64,000 bases of DNA, taken from assembly GCA_037013685.1 (NCBI GenBank), contig CM072895.1:8902463-8966462 (forward strand). The letters are read 5' to 3'. Below the pieces are notes generated by a model. That model did not search any database and was not told the origin of the DNA. It worked only from the letters and a program-made list of their open reading frames with translations. Source of the DNA: Acridotheres tristis. Taxonomy: Eukaryota > Chordata > Aves > Passeriformes > Sturnidae. Both the position numbers and the translations under genes were made by a program. Below are positions 12,228 to 25,900 of this stretch, one piece after another; position 1 is the first letter of the stretch; each line of letters begins with the position of its first letter.

Positions 12228-15200
12228 AAGATACATAGCCGTGGAATCTCCTAATGCTGTCAGTGTCCTCTGGAGGTCCTTTTACTAATTTATACCAACA
12301 TCCTCAGTGTCAAAGCTGATCTGATCTGTCATGCCCAGGCAGAGCTGATCCTGGTTTATGACATTTAGATGCACTAAAATGGGTACTTTCTAGCCCAGTT
12401 TTCTATTACTCCATATCTTTGGCATGCTTTGCATTTTAAAAGAGACAGCGCTCCAGATGTAGGAGCTCCAGATCTCTTCCAACATCACTATCTCAGGGTG
12501 TAATATATTCAGCAGCTTCACAAATGTCTGTAGTGTGTTCCTGCCTTCCTTTTCTCCTCAGGGGCAAGAGTTTGTTGGTATGATCTGCCCTGTTTTGGGG
12601 TTTGCTTCCCAGTGTCAGGACAGGCATGAATCAAGCAGCAAGCCTTGGGCTTGGAGTGTAAGGTGGGAAACAAGTCCGAGTTGCAACTCCTGGAATGCCA
12701 CAGCAGCAGCATCTGACCCCAATCTGAGAGTGTTTTGTGGACTCCTGGGGCTTGTTTCTCCTGCTTTCCCTCTGTGGGAAGGATTTCAGCCTAGGACTTC
12801 AAAGCACTCCTTGAAAAAGGCCCTTGCCTGCACTGGCAAGGCTCATTGTGATGCTGCAAAGGAACCCTTAGCTGAATTATAAGGCTGAGGATGGTCTTTT
12901 AGGGCAGGTTTCCACTGTGTGATTGAATGGATTTGGAGGTGCCTGGTGTAGCTTGTGAGGTGGCAAATGATCTACATAGCACAGAGCAGTTTTCATGGAG
13001 CAATTAACTCAACCCTTGCAAGTCATGCAGCTGCGCCAAACTGCTTTTAGAGCAGCGCCAGTGAAAACCACAGAGCGGCACTACGTGTAATTGCCTTTAA
13101 TCCATGATCCAGGACAGGCTTGGAATCATGCCTGCTGCAGTGTGCTCCTCTGTATGGCAAAAGAGAAAGGTTGAGTCCAAACCGGAGACCAGGTTGGATT
13201 TGTTGTGCTCAGCAGGGATCTGTCTCAGCAAAACCAGAGGGAATCCAGCAAGAGGAGGGGACACACACCTGGGCACAGGTGAATCAGGGTCCATGAGCTC
13301 CCTGGAGGACTTGCCCTCAGCTGCTGATGGAGACCATGGTGGGTGTCCTGCCTCCAGATGCTACCATCAGTGTTGTGCTGATTAACCTGGAAGAAAAGGC
13401 CATTTCCAGGTTGGGGTGACACCTCACCTTATTCACAGCCTCATTTGTGAACTTTGGGGGATGTTTTTCTGCAACAACAGTGACATCCAGTGGCCAGCTG
13501 GATTTTTCTGGGAAAAGAACGAGCCACAGACAGGTTTAACAATGTGAAGTTTTTTATAGATAAAAGAATCCTGACTAAGGAGGCTCAGTTTTGGTTTCCT
13601 TGAAGAGTTTCCTCTTTTGAAAAATTCTGGTGAAATGGTTTCTGTTTTTCCATGTCCTCAGGGTAGAAAGCAACAGTGCTGTCTGTTCCACCAAGGAGTT
13701 TGTCCTGTGTCCAGAAACTCCAGGGGGCTGGCAATTTGCTGAGGAATCACTCTGTTTTGTGCTAAGGCATCACCACGTTTTTCACTTATGAGACATCCAC
13801 AATCCAAATAAACCACCAGAAAGGGGCTCCTGGAATAGATGAAGAAAGCAATGTAGTCTGTAGAATAATTGACTGAGAGGTCAAAACCAGAAAGAACAAG
13901 CAGGGATCCGTGTCCTGCCAACTGGGAGCTTTGATTTGTGGTTTTCAAACAGAAAATGACAGCTCATCTTGTAGTCTTTTGAAGTAATTTCATAGATTCA
14001 ACAGACACTGCCCCCAACTAACTTTCCTGGAATGGCTTGATCTCACACTGGAGCAGATTACAGTTTTGTTCAATTCAGCTTAGAGCTGTCTTGTGCAAAC
14101 TAGGGGAACTGGGAGAAGCAGGTTCAAAGCAAACACAGTGAAGTGCAGTTTCACACCAGGCTTGATTACATTGTGGACACAGTATATTGTAGGAGCCAAA
14201 TGCATCCATGAGAGGCCAAAAAAGGACAGACTCAACAGTCTAGCTCACTACTGAGCCTGCAATGATAGACCATGACCCTCACCCCTATTTATTTCCTATA
14301 AGAAGTCATTTAGTGCATCCTTATTACCTGCCAGAAGCCTTTGTCAAAGCCAAGCAAAGGTGCTGCATTTTATAGCACTGCCCGTGTGCTGAGAACAGCT
14401 GAGGTCCCACATGGTCTGGTCCTTGCTAGGTCTCAGCAGTGCCTCTACAAGTTCAGTGAGATATTCTGCTTGCAAAAAGCTGTCTTCCTGACTGAGGAGA
14501 TTTCCAAGGCCCAAAGCTGCCCTGAGCTCAGACTCCACCAAGTCCTTGAGGTGTTTTAGTGCTCTGTTCACAGTCACCTCCTTTGCAAAGAAGGCAGGAG
14601 TTAGGGAATTTAGTTTCTCCCCCATACCCCAACCTTTGCTGGGTTTTGGCAAGCAGGTCCACGTGCATTCCAGACCAGTTGGGGATGGCTCAGGGGATTT
14701 GTGATGGGATATGAAACACTTCTCTCAGAGGCTGCTTGCCCTGCACTGGGTGTCCAGGGGGCCAGCAGCAGCTTCCGTGGAAAGAGCTGATAACTGTGGT
14801 TCAGGTGGGAGAGGGTTGTCCACTTCAGCAAGGCTGTACATGCACTAATAAGGCACCTTGGGTAAAAAAAGAGGCTGCATTTCCTCAACAACCATTCTCC
14901 GTGCATCTCAGACTGAATAAGCCCTGCCTTTACTCACAGTAAAACCTGGGGACTAAGTAAATCAAACTTCTATTTCAGCCTTGCTCACATAATTTTCCTC
15001 CTCCACATTTTTTGCCCTGGTAAGCTGGTGAATCTTATACCAGCAAACACAAGCAGAATAAACACTTCAAATATTCAGGCTTTGTTGTTTGATTCTCAAG
15101 GGATCCTATGTTTTCATTAAGAATGTATGCTGAAATAGTCATCCTCTGTTGGACCTTCTCTCTGTGGAAAACTCCTCTAATGCCACATAAGTGAAGCAAG

Positions 15201-18200
15201 AATATGAAATAGTCCAAATGGCTCTATAATCAACCAAAGCTCTGATCAACACAGCTCCCTGTCCTGTGCAAACGCTGGCATGACAAGAAAGGTGGTGGAC
15301 AGGGCAGAAAAGGGAATGATAGGGAAGAAGGATGAGCTGTGTGCAGTGTTCAGGAGTTTCTGGGCAGTGGCAGGGTGGCTTGGTGGGCCACCATGCCATG
15401 TCTGATAGATACCAGGGCTAAAGGAGCTCCTTGAGCTCACATGGTCAATGGAAAGAGACTTGCACAGAGGGCTCGTGTTCTTCCCAGACCTAGTATTTGA
15501 GATGTTGGATTGAATTGCTCTGTGGAGGTGCCATCCTCTCCTATGACACTCATTAACACAGACCAGTCACTTGATTTGGAAATGTCTGAGGCAACCACAA
15601 ACTGACACAGAGGCCAGAGGACATGCTTAGGAGGTGACCTCAGTTCATTTCTTGCTTGTGTTGTTTTTCTTAACCAAAGTGAAACAGCTGGTTTAGACTT
15701 GGAAGAAAATGGAGTTCTTTTTTTTCCCCAAAAAAATCATTTATTGTTTACCACGTATGTTTAGGACAAGTCTGCTAGGGAAAGTGCTCCAAGACTTCAA
15801 AGAGAGCAGAGAACTGAGTTGCTGAGCTCACATTATGGCACTGCATTGAGACTGGAAACAGAGGGCTGTACCAGCAAGGAGCCAGTTCCACACTGGTAAA
15901 CTGTGTCCCCCCTCTGTCCAAGCCTGTTAAAGAGTGTGCATTGCACTCCAGGGTGCTTCTGGAGAAGGATTTCCATGGTGTGACATTTGAGTGCCTCAAC
16001 AGTAGCTCCATACCCTTAACAGAAGGGCTGCTCAGAAAGGGAGATCAGAAACAGAGAGACATGGAGGAGTTTATTATACTTGGGGGTAGCAAGGAAATAG
16101 AAGTCTGTGGGAATCTGTCTGTCCTTCAGATTGAGATGCTCCAAGTATAGAATTGCACAGCAGATCTCAGAGACACCCCAGGGAAGCACAAATCTGTGCT
16201 CTATTAGCCTGGCGTCAATCTGGAATAACCCCCTCAACTTTTGGCCCCTCATCTCTCCATTCTCCCTCTGGCTACGGTGTGGCCTTTCTCCAGAGCTTGT
16301 TCTGTAAGTGCACTAGGGTGAGAGGGGAGAGAGGTGATTACATGCAAGAAAAGAATGAAGAGGAGCCATGGGAGGATCGCTGGATGTTGGAAATGCTGCA
16401 CGCTTTGGCTTTTTATGTGTTATTGCTCTGATTCCCGTGACTGTCCAGAAGTGGCTATGAGTCAATTCCTTACAACTGCATGGAATAACAACATCAAACA
16501 AGGGGGAAAATGATTTCTCCATCTGCTTGGAGAACGGGTGGCATGATGTAAGGAGTCTGTGATGAAAGCTTGCTTTACAAGACCATTGCACGTGGATTGT
16601 GCAAAGTATTTTTTAAGGCATGCTTTGGGCTCTGACACTCCTGCCAAACAGGGGAGGAGGAAAGTTCATTCCCTGCATCTCCAGCTCTCCTTCACAGCTT
16701 TTTGCATAATGCTGCAATTTCCAGATGCAAAACCGTGTCCTGAAGCAGAGAAAAAGCCAGCAACCTGGGGTGACAGACTTTTCTGGAAAGTGGGGCCTTT
16801 AACAGTCCCTTTCTCTTTGGAAAACCCACAGAACTCATGTTTCAAACCTGAACACCAGTCTCTTTTGTTACATCTGGTCTGGTGTGGTAGGGCTGCATGT
16901 CTCCTCTGGCATGGTATAGCTCACATTGTTTCATACCAACTGGGGTAAACTGGGGTCCTTCAAGCCACTTCCAGAAAATTCCCCTCTTGGATCCCCACAA
17001 GCATGAATTGTGTTCACGTTATCAATGACGTTTTAAATCAACAAATTCAGGCTGTCCTAAGATCATACTCATGCCTAAGTGCTGCATATCACCCACCTAA
17101 TCCATTCCCTGCTGTCGTTCCTTGATAAGACACTTCACATCAGAGGGGTACTCAGGCTGGGGCAATCTTTCAGATGCATTGAGATCCAACTTGCAAAAGC
17201 AAGATCTGCACAAATCCAGCATTGGCTCCTTGTCAAAGTGCATTCAAGATACTTATTCAAGACCATCCTTACCACTAGAGTAAGATTTCAAGGAAGAAAG
17301 TGGTTCAAGAACAAAGAGAAGCAATTGCCTGGCAGTGAGGGTCATCACGAAGAAGGCTGAAGAGCCTCCAGTTTTTAAAGCATGTTATCCATTAGCAAAG
17401 AAAGATGATAGACAAGGAGTGAAAGGGAATTAAAAATTTGGAGGTTACCAAATGGGGAGGAAAGGTGGGGGGCATGCGGTTCCCAGTAAATTGCTGCTGT
17501 TACCCAGAGACCCCTGGGTCAAACTCAATGCTATAGTGGAGAAATCAGCAAATTCAGATAAAAATCATTGCCTGGAGCGTTTGCTGTAGCTCCTTACTAC
17601 AATGTCATCTTGACAAATTAATCTTTCAGTTTCCAAAATACTCAGCTTTGACCATTGTAGAATATGAGAAATGGAGATGTAGCTTTGGAGGCAGCAGGCA
17701 AAGGAACCACGAAGTACCCTGACTGTGCAGGAGCAGCTTTCAGCCCTTTGCATTTTTCCCTACACTGATTCTTGTGAAGCCTTCCTACCATAAACACTGT
17801 GGTGCTGCCAAGGGGCTTGAGAATCAGCATGTAGGGAGAAGGAGGAATAGAGGCTGCTGCCTCCTGATTGCAGAGCAGCCCAAGGTCTAAATGGCAACAA
17901 AACGTTATACATAATGTCTGATTCACTGCGTGGAGAATGTAAAGAATTGAGACCTCCCGACACAGTTTACATTGGCCCTTTTTATGACTAATTGTGCAGA
18001 AAATAGCTCTGCTTGTAGTGTTCATGGAAACAGTTCAGATTTCTGCTGTGTGTCAGCTAATGGCTAGCAAGGCTTTTTTAGCAAGACTTCAAAGGCTCTG
18101 GCGATGGAGGTCCTTTGTGAGGGAATTATCTCCTGCTCCTTTGTACCCCGTTATCCTTCTAAGCCATGGAACAAAGAATTTGCGAAACGAATAGACAAAG

Positions 18201-19419
18201 TAATTTGTAGTAGATCTCTAAACCTAGATAAAGTAAATAACATTTGCTTAAAAACATTTTTTCTGCTTCTGTCATCAAAACAATGGTTATAATTTTGCTG
18301 TGTAGGAACACCCAAGTTCATCTAACTTTTGAGGGATGCAACCTGTTGCTTAGGTTATTGATGAGGGTCACTAGGATGCCTGAAATGGAAAAGGAGAACT
18401 TTAGTTTATGTGGTCAGTTAGAAAATACATGGCTGTCAAGAGTTGGTTGAGAAGTGTCTTTCTCTCTGCCTCAGGATGTTCCACTTAGAAAGGAAGAAAT
18501 TGCATTCTTTCAGCAGTGTGTTTGTGCATGGACGTGCTTTAAGGAAACCATGTATATTTCACATATTTTTTTACATGTTTTTTAGTTTAAAAACCCCAAA
18601 TTTATGGTTTATTCTTTCTTTGTTTCTTCCAGTGAAAAATGAAACCTTGGGGAGATAAGGAAACACATTACATCGATCTGCTTTGTGTAGTCCAAAGCAC
18701 AGTTCTTAATTAAAAATAAAAAAGCAAACCAGGGGTGGAAGGTCTATGATTAATGTTGGCAACCATGCTGTATAATGTGTTCCTCCACTGTCTCCAGATC
18801 CTTGTCTCAAAAAAATAAGACATGAGTGAAAGGAGAATAATCTTGGCCTCATCAAATTTAGTAAGAAACCCCCTTATAAGTGCAGCAGGCACACTGACCG
18901 CTCCACTGTGTTTGTGTTTGTGTTCAAACTACAAAATAATTGTGTTTAGCTCTGGGTCTTGTCCTCAAGCAAACCCCATGAGTATCTCCCTTTTCTCAGA
19001 TGGTGGAAGGATTGCATCCACACCTGGGCATTTTTAATCTTAAACTGTTAGGGGTGGCTGCTCTCCATATCTCCATGCCCAAATACAGACTTTCTCTTCA
19101 GGTCCCTGTGTAGAAAATCTTTTATGTCTGCTTTCTCTCCTTTTCCACTTCCATGGATTTCCCAAGGCAGCTGATGTTCTGACCTCTCGGATCCAGTTTT
19201 CATCAGCTGTCAAGATAAATTTGGTTAATACTCCAGGAATGGTTTATTCAGGTTTAGACTGAAGAGGGAATAGTGATGGAAATGCAAGATCATTCCCTTG
19301 CCTCTCTAACCTGTCTGATATGTCCCTAGATGCACTAAATTTTCAGTAGTTATACTTTCTTGAGGTTTTTCCCAGGCCCAGGAAGAGAAATTTTTAAAAT
19401 ATTTAAGGAGAAGCACATA

Positions 19420-19440
19420 CGCACACACACACACACATAT
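19420..19440. repeat. Short (CA)n microsatellite
   Basis: ACGCACACACACACACACAT lies within an AT-rich stretch: about nine CA units, the first mutated to CG. Confidence 0.9.
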
Positions 19441-21893
19441 ACAAAGCTCATTTATTTTATATCTGTAAATAAAAATTAAATCCACTGATGTTATAAAGAA
19501 TATGACAGTAACTCTATTTGCACACAGAGCAGCAAGAGGCAGCAATTTGATGTTTTTCACTGATGCTGAGATTGTCTCTAATATGCAGGTTATTTTGTTT
19601 TCATCACATGCCATAGGCTGTCGAAGTGTTCTGTTGTTGTCAATATCTAACAAGTGAGTCCTTCTCTCAAGTTGTGGGTGACTAGGGAGAGTTATTTTAT
19701 GTAAGGTATTTCTCACACAGATTTTCCTGGATTTTAAAACTGAAAAGGATAGTTATGATGCACTTCACAGCAGGAGGCTGTGAAGGAGGCTGTGAGTTCC
19801 TTCCAGGAATTCTTTAACCTTTCATGTTTCACGTTACCTGCCTGCACTGGACCTCTCAAGTGCCACCTTTTTCCTTAAACCTTCTTCTTCCACATCTCTG
19901 ATCCTGAGGAACTCCTTGCCATGGGATAACATGTTGGGAAATGTCTGTGTCGGGTGGGAAATTACATCATGCTGAGCATGCATAATTTATGTCATAATTT
20001 CATGTTTTCATGAAATTAATGAAATTTTGCTTCACTAAAGTAGAACATGATTTCAGGTTGCTTGTGGTGTGCATGAGTTGGCTACAACAGTGTTACCATG
20101 ATATAAAATAAAGAGATGGATACAAAACCAACCTTAATATGTGAATTCTGATTGGACAAGAAAGTTAAGACAAATAGAAATCAAAAATGTTCAATCAGGT
20201 GGAGAGGATGTATTAACAGGGCAAGCTGGTGGTGAGATGGGTGGTAATTTATCCAGATTCACGTGGAATAATATAAACAGGTAAATTTTAAGCAGAGTCT
20301 AAAGGTTAAGTTTTGCAAAGACTTCCTCATGCCATCTCCTAGTAGTTGTTAAAATTTTGGGCTCTGTTGGTATATGTAGAATGGAGAATTATTTGAGGGT
20401 CAGTTCAAAGTTGGATTTTTGTTTTGATTTTTTTATTTTTATTTCTGTTCTCTTGGTTGAACTGGAGCATTGAAAAAATTTCAGTATGTGTCAGATTGTG
20501 GAATACAACAAAATAACTATGATGTTCGCATAGATATTTGTAATTAAGATTTTAATTTATTTGGGAATTTGAAGTTGAGGGGGTTTTAATGGAAGCTGGC
20601 ATTCCTTCCAGTTAGGAAAGGCAAAATTAAAAGATCAAGCCCTATTGCCATTCTGCACAGCAGATCACCAGTCTCAGACAGAGGCTGGCAGCTCTCAGCA
20701 TGGTATCCACACAGATATAATGTCATGTTTTTGTCTTCATCCATCACTTGAAGGGATGTGCAGGTTCTACTGAGGAGCTGGCATTGTCGACAGACCTACC
20801 ATTGTGTGGATGAGGAGTCAGAGCTTCTGCATAGTTACTTTTTTCCCTGGGTTTAAAACAGTTAAAATTGGTTTCTCTTGTGCTGTCATGTTGTCAAAGA
20901 CTTGCTGGATTCAGGACAATTATTTACATTATGCAATCTTTTGGCATTTAAGACTATGGCTCATGGAAAATAAAGTGGACTCGGAAACATCTCGGACTCT
21001 GATACCTTTGACTTTGGCTCCTCAGTGTCACTTTGCCAGTGACAGAATGGGGACCTTTGTTTGCCTTGGCCACTGCATAAAAAAACAGGATATGATCAAA
21101 TCCAGTTAATCATTCACAAATGTCTCATTTCTTGAATCTCTGAGGGTGTATAACACATTTTTGGGACTGTTCTTTGCTGCTTTGGCTTTTGTTATAAGTA
21201 AGTTAGAAAGGGGAAAATCAAATTTTGAGTTTTCTTAAAAGGAAGTGGAGGAATCCTGGAACACACTAGGGCTCTGCAAATGTACATTTAATCATTTAAA
21301 GAAATGTCTTTTGGCTAAGAGCTCTTACCAGCACTTGCAAGTTGCACTCAAAGCCATAGAGCTACCTCGTTCCAACAACTGAGGCGAGTTAGCGCCCTTG
21401 TTGGCAGCGGGAGCAGGGGGTGCAGGCTGAGCAAATCCTGGGGGCTGGATGCTCTCACATGCATCAGGACTTTGTGTAGTGTGGGTGAAGAATCCCCGGG
21501 GTGACTCTGCTGGTGGCTGCACCAGCTCCTTGTACTGCAGGGTCCGTGGAGGGGGACTCAGACACATCTCTGCCTGCCTTGGTTTTTTCAGTGCAAGGCA
21601 TTTGGCTCTGCTGTGGAGCAGAGAGAGCTCTGCAAGGGCAGTCAGAGACAGCTCATGCAAACATTTTCTCTGTGCTTCAGGCCAGCACATGCTCTCCAGG
21701 CAGCAGCAGCAAACCAGAGGAGTGAGTTGTTACACCCCACACCGTGGTGGAGCTTCCTCCTCCGGGATGCCACAGGGCACAGAGCACATGGAGGCTTGAG
21801 CACATTCCTGGTGATTGTGGTGTTCAGGGCTGGCAGCGAGAGGCAATGACCTGGCTGTAAATGGGGGTCACCCAGCTCTGCAGAGCTGGAAGC

Positions 21894-21919
21894 TAATGGA
21901 TATAATGGATATAATGGAG
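21894..21919. repeat. 9-bp tandem repeat, nearly three copies
   Basis: TAATGGATA is repeated head to tail almost three times, the last copy changing to TAATGGAG. Replication-slippage type microsatellite. Confidence 0.85.
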
Positions 21920-22114
21920 GAGGAGTGTTCTGTCTTTCCTCGGTGTCAGTCATGGCTGCTGCTGGAGACAGATTACAGTTCTATGTGGATTTTAATAAAC
22001 CTGTTTGTGGACTTCTTGCTTCTTTACTTTATACATCCAACCCATCCTGCAAACGGTGTGGGACTCTGACAATAAGTGGAAAGCTTTGGCTGGATTACAC
22101 TGCCTTATTGAGTC

Positions 22115-22180
22115 TGTGCCCAAAGCCCTTTGAGGGCTCCCATTGACTCCGGTGGGATTTGGTTAAGACTTCAAGTATAT
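22115..22180 (+). repeat. Ancient amniote repeat module, copy 4
   Basis: CCAAAGCCCTTTGAGGGCTC then CCATTGACTCCGGTGGGATT and TGGTTAAG matches CAAAGCCCATTGAAGG.. CTCCCATTGACTTCAATGGG CTTTGGATCAG. It ends about 680 nt before the first TRABD2A exon of the window. Confidence 0.45.
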
Positions 22181-22631
22181 GGGACTCCCTTAAGTAAACT
22201 CTTTCAAGGCCTGTACACTCTGCAATACTTACTGGGCTCCTTGTTACTTCTGTGAATAGGAATGTGACCTTTACACTTCTAACAAAGAGCCTTGAATTAC
22301 AGGACTAAATCTTCATGTTTTGAGAGATAAGGTTACCATCCCAGCTCCTCCCAGCCCTGCTGTGCAGGTGGCTGAATGGCTGATGAGGCAATTCCTGAAT
22401 CACTGTGGTTTTAGTCAGACAAGTGCTCAGCATGCAGCAGCATCAGCTTCAGAGTCTCTTCATTAGCAGATGTCCATGAACAGTGATGGTCAGGGTTGTA
22501 AGTAGTTCTGTTTCACGAGTCAAAGCCCTACTAATATCCCTTTGCCACTGCAGGGTCATTCTGATCTCCGTGTTGGAAATTTATTTAATCAGTGTACATA
22601 CTAAAAATGGTCACAGTGGAAGGCAAGCCGT

Positions 22632-22652
22632 CTAGGTTTCCTAGGTTTCCTA
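22632..22652. repeat. 9-bp tandem duplication
   Basis: CTAGGTTTC occurs twice in a row, followed by CTATTG. It is a short slippage duplication about 200 nt before the first TRABD2A exon of the window. Confidence 0.8.
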
Positions 22653-22855
22653 TTGTCCACCCAGTCCCCTGGCCATGTGAGGTGAGGGAGGGATAAATAA
22701 GATGGAAGAAGAAAGTGTTTGGGCTGTATGCTGTCCCTTCCTCTGGTCTAGTTTCTGGTACCCTTGCCTCCCACAACTGCTGTTCCAACAGGAGAAACTC
22801 AAGTGAGTGAGAGTAGTAGTTTGATTGACAGTGCTATTTTCTACCTGTATTTTAG

Positions 22856-22946
22856 GTCACTTCCTGGGTAACAACACTGTGATTGATGTACTGAGACAAG
22901 CAGGATTTGAAGTGGAGCACACCCCTCCTGGACAACCAATTGGAAA
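22856..22946 (+). CDS. TRABD2A: TRABD2A (TIKI1) internal coding exon, end of TraB catalytic domain
   Basis: TIKI1 is a membrane-attached metalloprotease that clips the N-terminus of Wnt ligands and so inactivates them. This 91-nt exon follows acceptor TTTTAG (AG at 22854-22855) and ends at donor GTAAGC (22947-22952). It starts two bases into a split Gly codon (intron phase 1) and ends two bases into the next codon (phase 2). It reads (G)[16 protein letters not shown] then [15 protein letters not shown]. From family knowledge the preceding residues are FGA, so the His codon at 22858-22860 would be the second GxxH metal-binding motif of the TraB/GumN fold. NNT is an N-glycosylation sequon. I recognise the segment from vertebrate TIKI proteins, which are nearly identical here. 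It is too short to appear as a long ORF and was found by splice-site reading. TRABD2B shares [16 protein letters not shown], but the downstream exons point to TRABD2A. Confidence 0.93.
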
Positions 22947-25900
22947 GTAAGCAGCTGCCCACAGATTATTAATCACATTCTCTCCTTTTTTCTCTCCCTT
23001 TTTCTGTGACTAAGCAAGATTATTGCATTAGTACAGGAGGTGGGTGAGGAACCTCCCTTTCCCACCCAATTTCCAGACAAAAAGTTCATTGTAAAGCATC
23101 CATTGTGTGAGTTTGGAAACATATGGAGCCTGAATGGCTGGTGTTTTTGTGGGTTTTTTCCACTTGGGGACATTATTTATATCACAGCTGCTTCATTATA
23201 CCAGCTCAGAAGTGCCATGGTTTCTCTAAAGAAGCATCTCAGTCATCTCATTTTCCCCCAGAGCTGTTTTTCCTTTTGCTCTCCGTGGGGTTTTAGTTGC
23301 TTCTCCATTGCAGACCTCTCTGTCAGGCTGCTGTTCTTCAGGTGGAATTTCAGTTTTTTCCTGAAGGACCACATTTAATGTAGCAGATGCACCTTTGAAA
23401 GTGTGTTGGGCAGGTAGAGAGCAATTCAGTATTCCCTGAGCCTCTCTATCTTATCTGGTCAAGTAAAGCAAGCAAGAAGGACTGATCAACAGGCTCTTGG
23501 CAATCTTCATTAGTATAAAATAAAATATGGCACAAAATTGTCCTTAGCTGGCAAAACAGACTTTCTTCATCCCATAGACTTTTCTTTTTCCTGGCCGTTT
23601 AAATGAGGTCTCTGTCTGAAGAAATCACAGACAATAAAACCATGAGGGCTGGTCAGAGACCTTCTAGCTTTGCAAAATCAGCCTTTCCCCTACATTCTGC
23701 AGATAAAATTTGGCCAAGGCTACTCTGTCATAGGATTGTTATCCTCATTAGGAGAAAGTGTTAGCAGCATGCTCCTGTCCCTGGTGGGCAGACATGACAT
23801 GGTCCAAAACCGAGGTGAGTCTCAATGAGGAGGATTAATGGCAGAGGTAGTAGACCATGTCTGAAAAAGCTGTGTGTAATCTAGTTGGAAAATCTGGCTG
23901 ATCTAACCTTGTTTGGGAAACATCCGCAGTGATTCATATAGAATATAATGTGGCTCAACTGTACATAAGTGTTCTTTGACAGAGCATTTATCCTAAATGC
24001 TTCTTGGAATCTGTTGAGCAATAAAAGCATCGTCTTAAATAACAATGGGGGAAAGGGGAAGAAAAGGCTGTTAAACACCACCAGTATGAGAGTGTATTCA
24101 GAGGAGATTTAAGAAGCACTTTGGCGGGGGAGAAAAGTCAACATGGTGCAGGGAAGAGCAGTAAACACTGTAACAGTCTGAAGCTGGAAATTTTTTGCTA
24201 AAACCAACGAAAAAAAATAGCAAAGCAGAAAAACCAAGCAAACTATAGCAGAACAGCTGAGGTGTACCATTCCTAGTTTTCTGACAAAGAAACTTTCCAC
24301 TCACGGAAGCAGACACTTTTTTCAGCAATTTTCATTTAGTTGAAAGTATCATCTTCCCATGAAAAGTGTTTCAACTGGAAATTGTGAAACTATTAATTTA
24401 TTGGCTGTTGCAAGCCCTTGAGAAGAACTAAAGATGCAGTAGTGTGAGAGAAGTCCAAGAATAGTCTCTGCTCTCTGGTGTTAGGCTATGTCTGTACACA
24501 TCATCACAGACTTGAAATAAAGGATGGGGCAGGAAACTTGACTCAAAGCCAGTGCTTAATGTTGGCTTATTTGCAGAGTGGGGCGCCTCTGTGTGCACAT
24601 TCCCCTACCTTGGCAGCAGTGTCTCCTGTTCATGATGTCTTCCCTAAAATTCTCAATCCCTGGGGGAATGCACCTGAAAGCAAGAGGGCTTGGGCTCTGC
24701 CTGTGTCCTCAGCTGAATGGTCCCACAATGGGTAACTTCTGTTCCCAGCTCCAGAATATTGTGTTGGGCAGGTTTGCCTGGACTAGAACCCTAATTCCAG
24801 TGGGGTCTGCTCTGAACATTGAACATACAGAACTTTAATAAAGGGTAAATGGTTGTGCAGGAATACACATGGTTGCCCCCACAAAGGTTAGATGCCCTAT
24901 GAGTTTTCCTGTGGTCTGATGATAAGGTAGATCTGCCAGTTCTAGATGAGAATAAAGAAAGAAAAATAAATTGCATAGCAAAAAAGTCCAGAGTTGCCAC
25001 TAGACTGAATTACTTAAGGTGCAAAAACAGCAAAAAACCGTAGAAGTTGTGAATAAAGAGCATTTAAATATATTCACAGGAAACAGCTTTCTGCCTTTAG
25101 AAGAAAAAAAGACTCTAAACTGCACATCAGGGACTGTATTGTCATTTTCCTGTAACTGGGGCTGTAGCTATCAGAAGTGCTTGGGGCTCCCTCTTAGAAA
25201 TGAGGAGGCTGCTGCAAAACATTTTGACTCTTTTTTTATAGAATAGCTTGTATTTTATGATTTCTGGGTGAGCTGCAAAAGGCAGTCTAGCCAAACACAG
25301 TACAGCGTCGTGATAGCATGACAACTTAATAGCTGTTGTGTTGTTTATGGTATATTGTCATGTTGCTGTAATTGAATAATAAGGAACCTTGCATTTTTGT
25401 CTAGCCTTCCTTTTTTTACTCTTCTCTTTCCTTTTTAAAAGATGAAATAAAAACAGTTGAAAGGCCCAGAAGAGGAACTATTTTGCTATAGTGACTGTAG
25501 TAACAAAATATATACATAGAATAAACAAATAGAAGCTCAACAAATTTTGAACAGCTTATGAAGCAGAAATTGTTTTGTGGGTTACAGAGGTGCAGGTGTT
25601 CTCATCTTGATTCTTGTGGAGCCATACATGAAGAGGTATTTCTCTCCTGTGCTCAAGTCCAAAAGTGACATTTCTGTTTTACTTCCAAATAAGTTGTATA
25701 AGGGAGTAAAGCCCACTGCATTGCATTCTGGCATTGACAATTGAAAAATTGGATAGTGTTCAAGGAAGATCAGCTGGATTCTAATGTGGAGTTTGGGGGG
25801 GTGGACTGCACATGGAAAAAATGCAAGGGTTGGAAAAAAAATTGAAGCAGCTGCATGCTTATGTTTTGGCAAAGGGAACTCAAAAAAAGTGTTGTGGACA

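Larger units (their letters stand above)
1..22855 (+). other. Upstream intron of TRABD2A (3' part), no exon recognised
   Basis: This is non-coding sequence read on both strands. The numerous ORFs of 60-154 codons have no recognisable domain, lack consistent splice signals and overlap one another on both strands. I looked specifically for the preceding TIKI1 exon (motifs such as NHDTS, YFRQEL, KRNERMGKRV, CFFAFGAG) and did not see it, so the intron probably starts before position 1. Contents worth naming are listed separately: a MIR-like fragment near 3335, microduplications at 4001-4449, a small CpG cluster near 6000, four diverged copies of an ancient CATTGACTTCAATGGG module, a poly(A) tract near 12208 and a CA repeat near 19421. 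Otherwise I see nothing. Confidence 0.75.
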
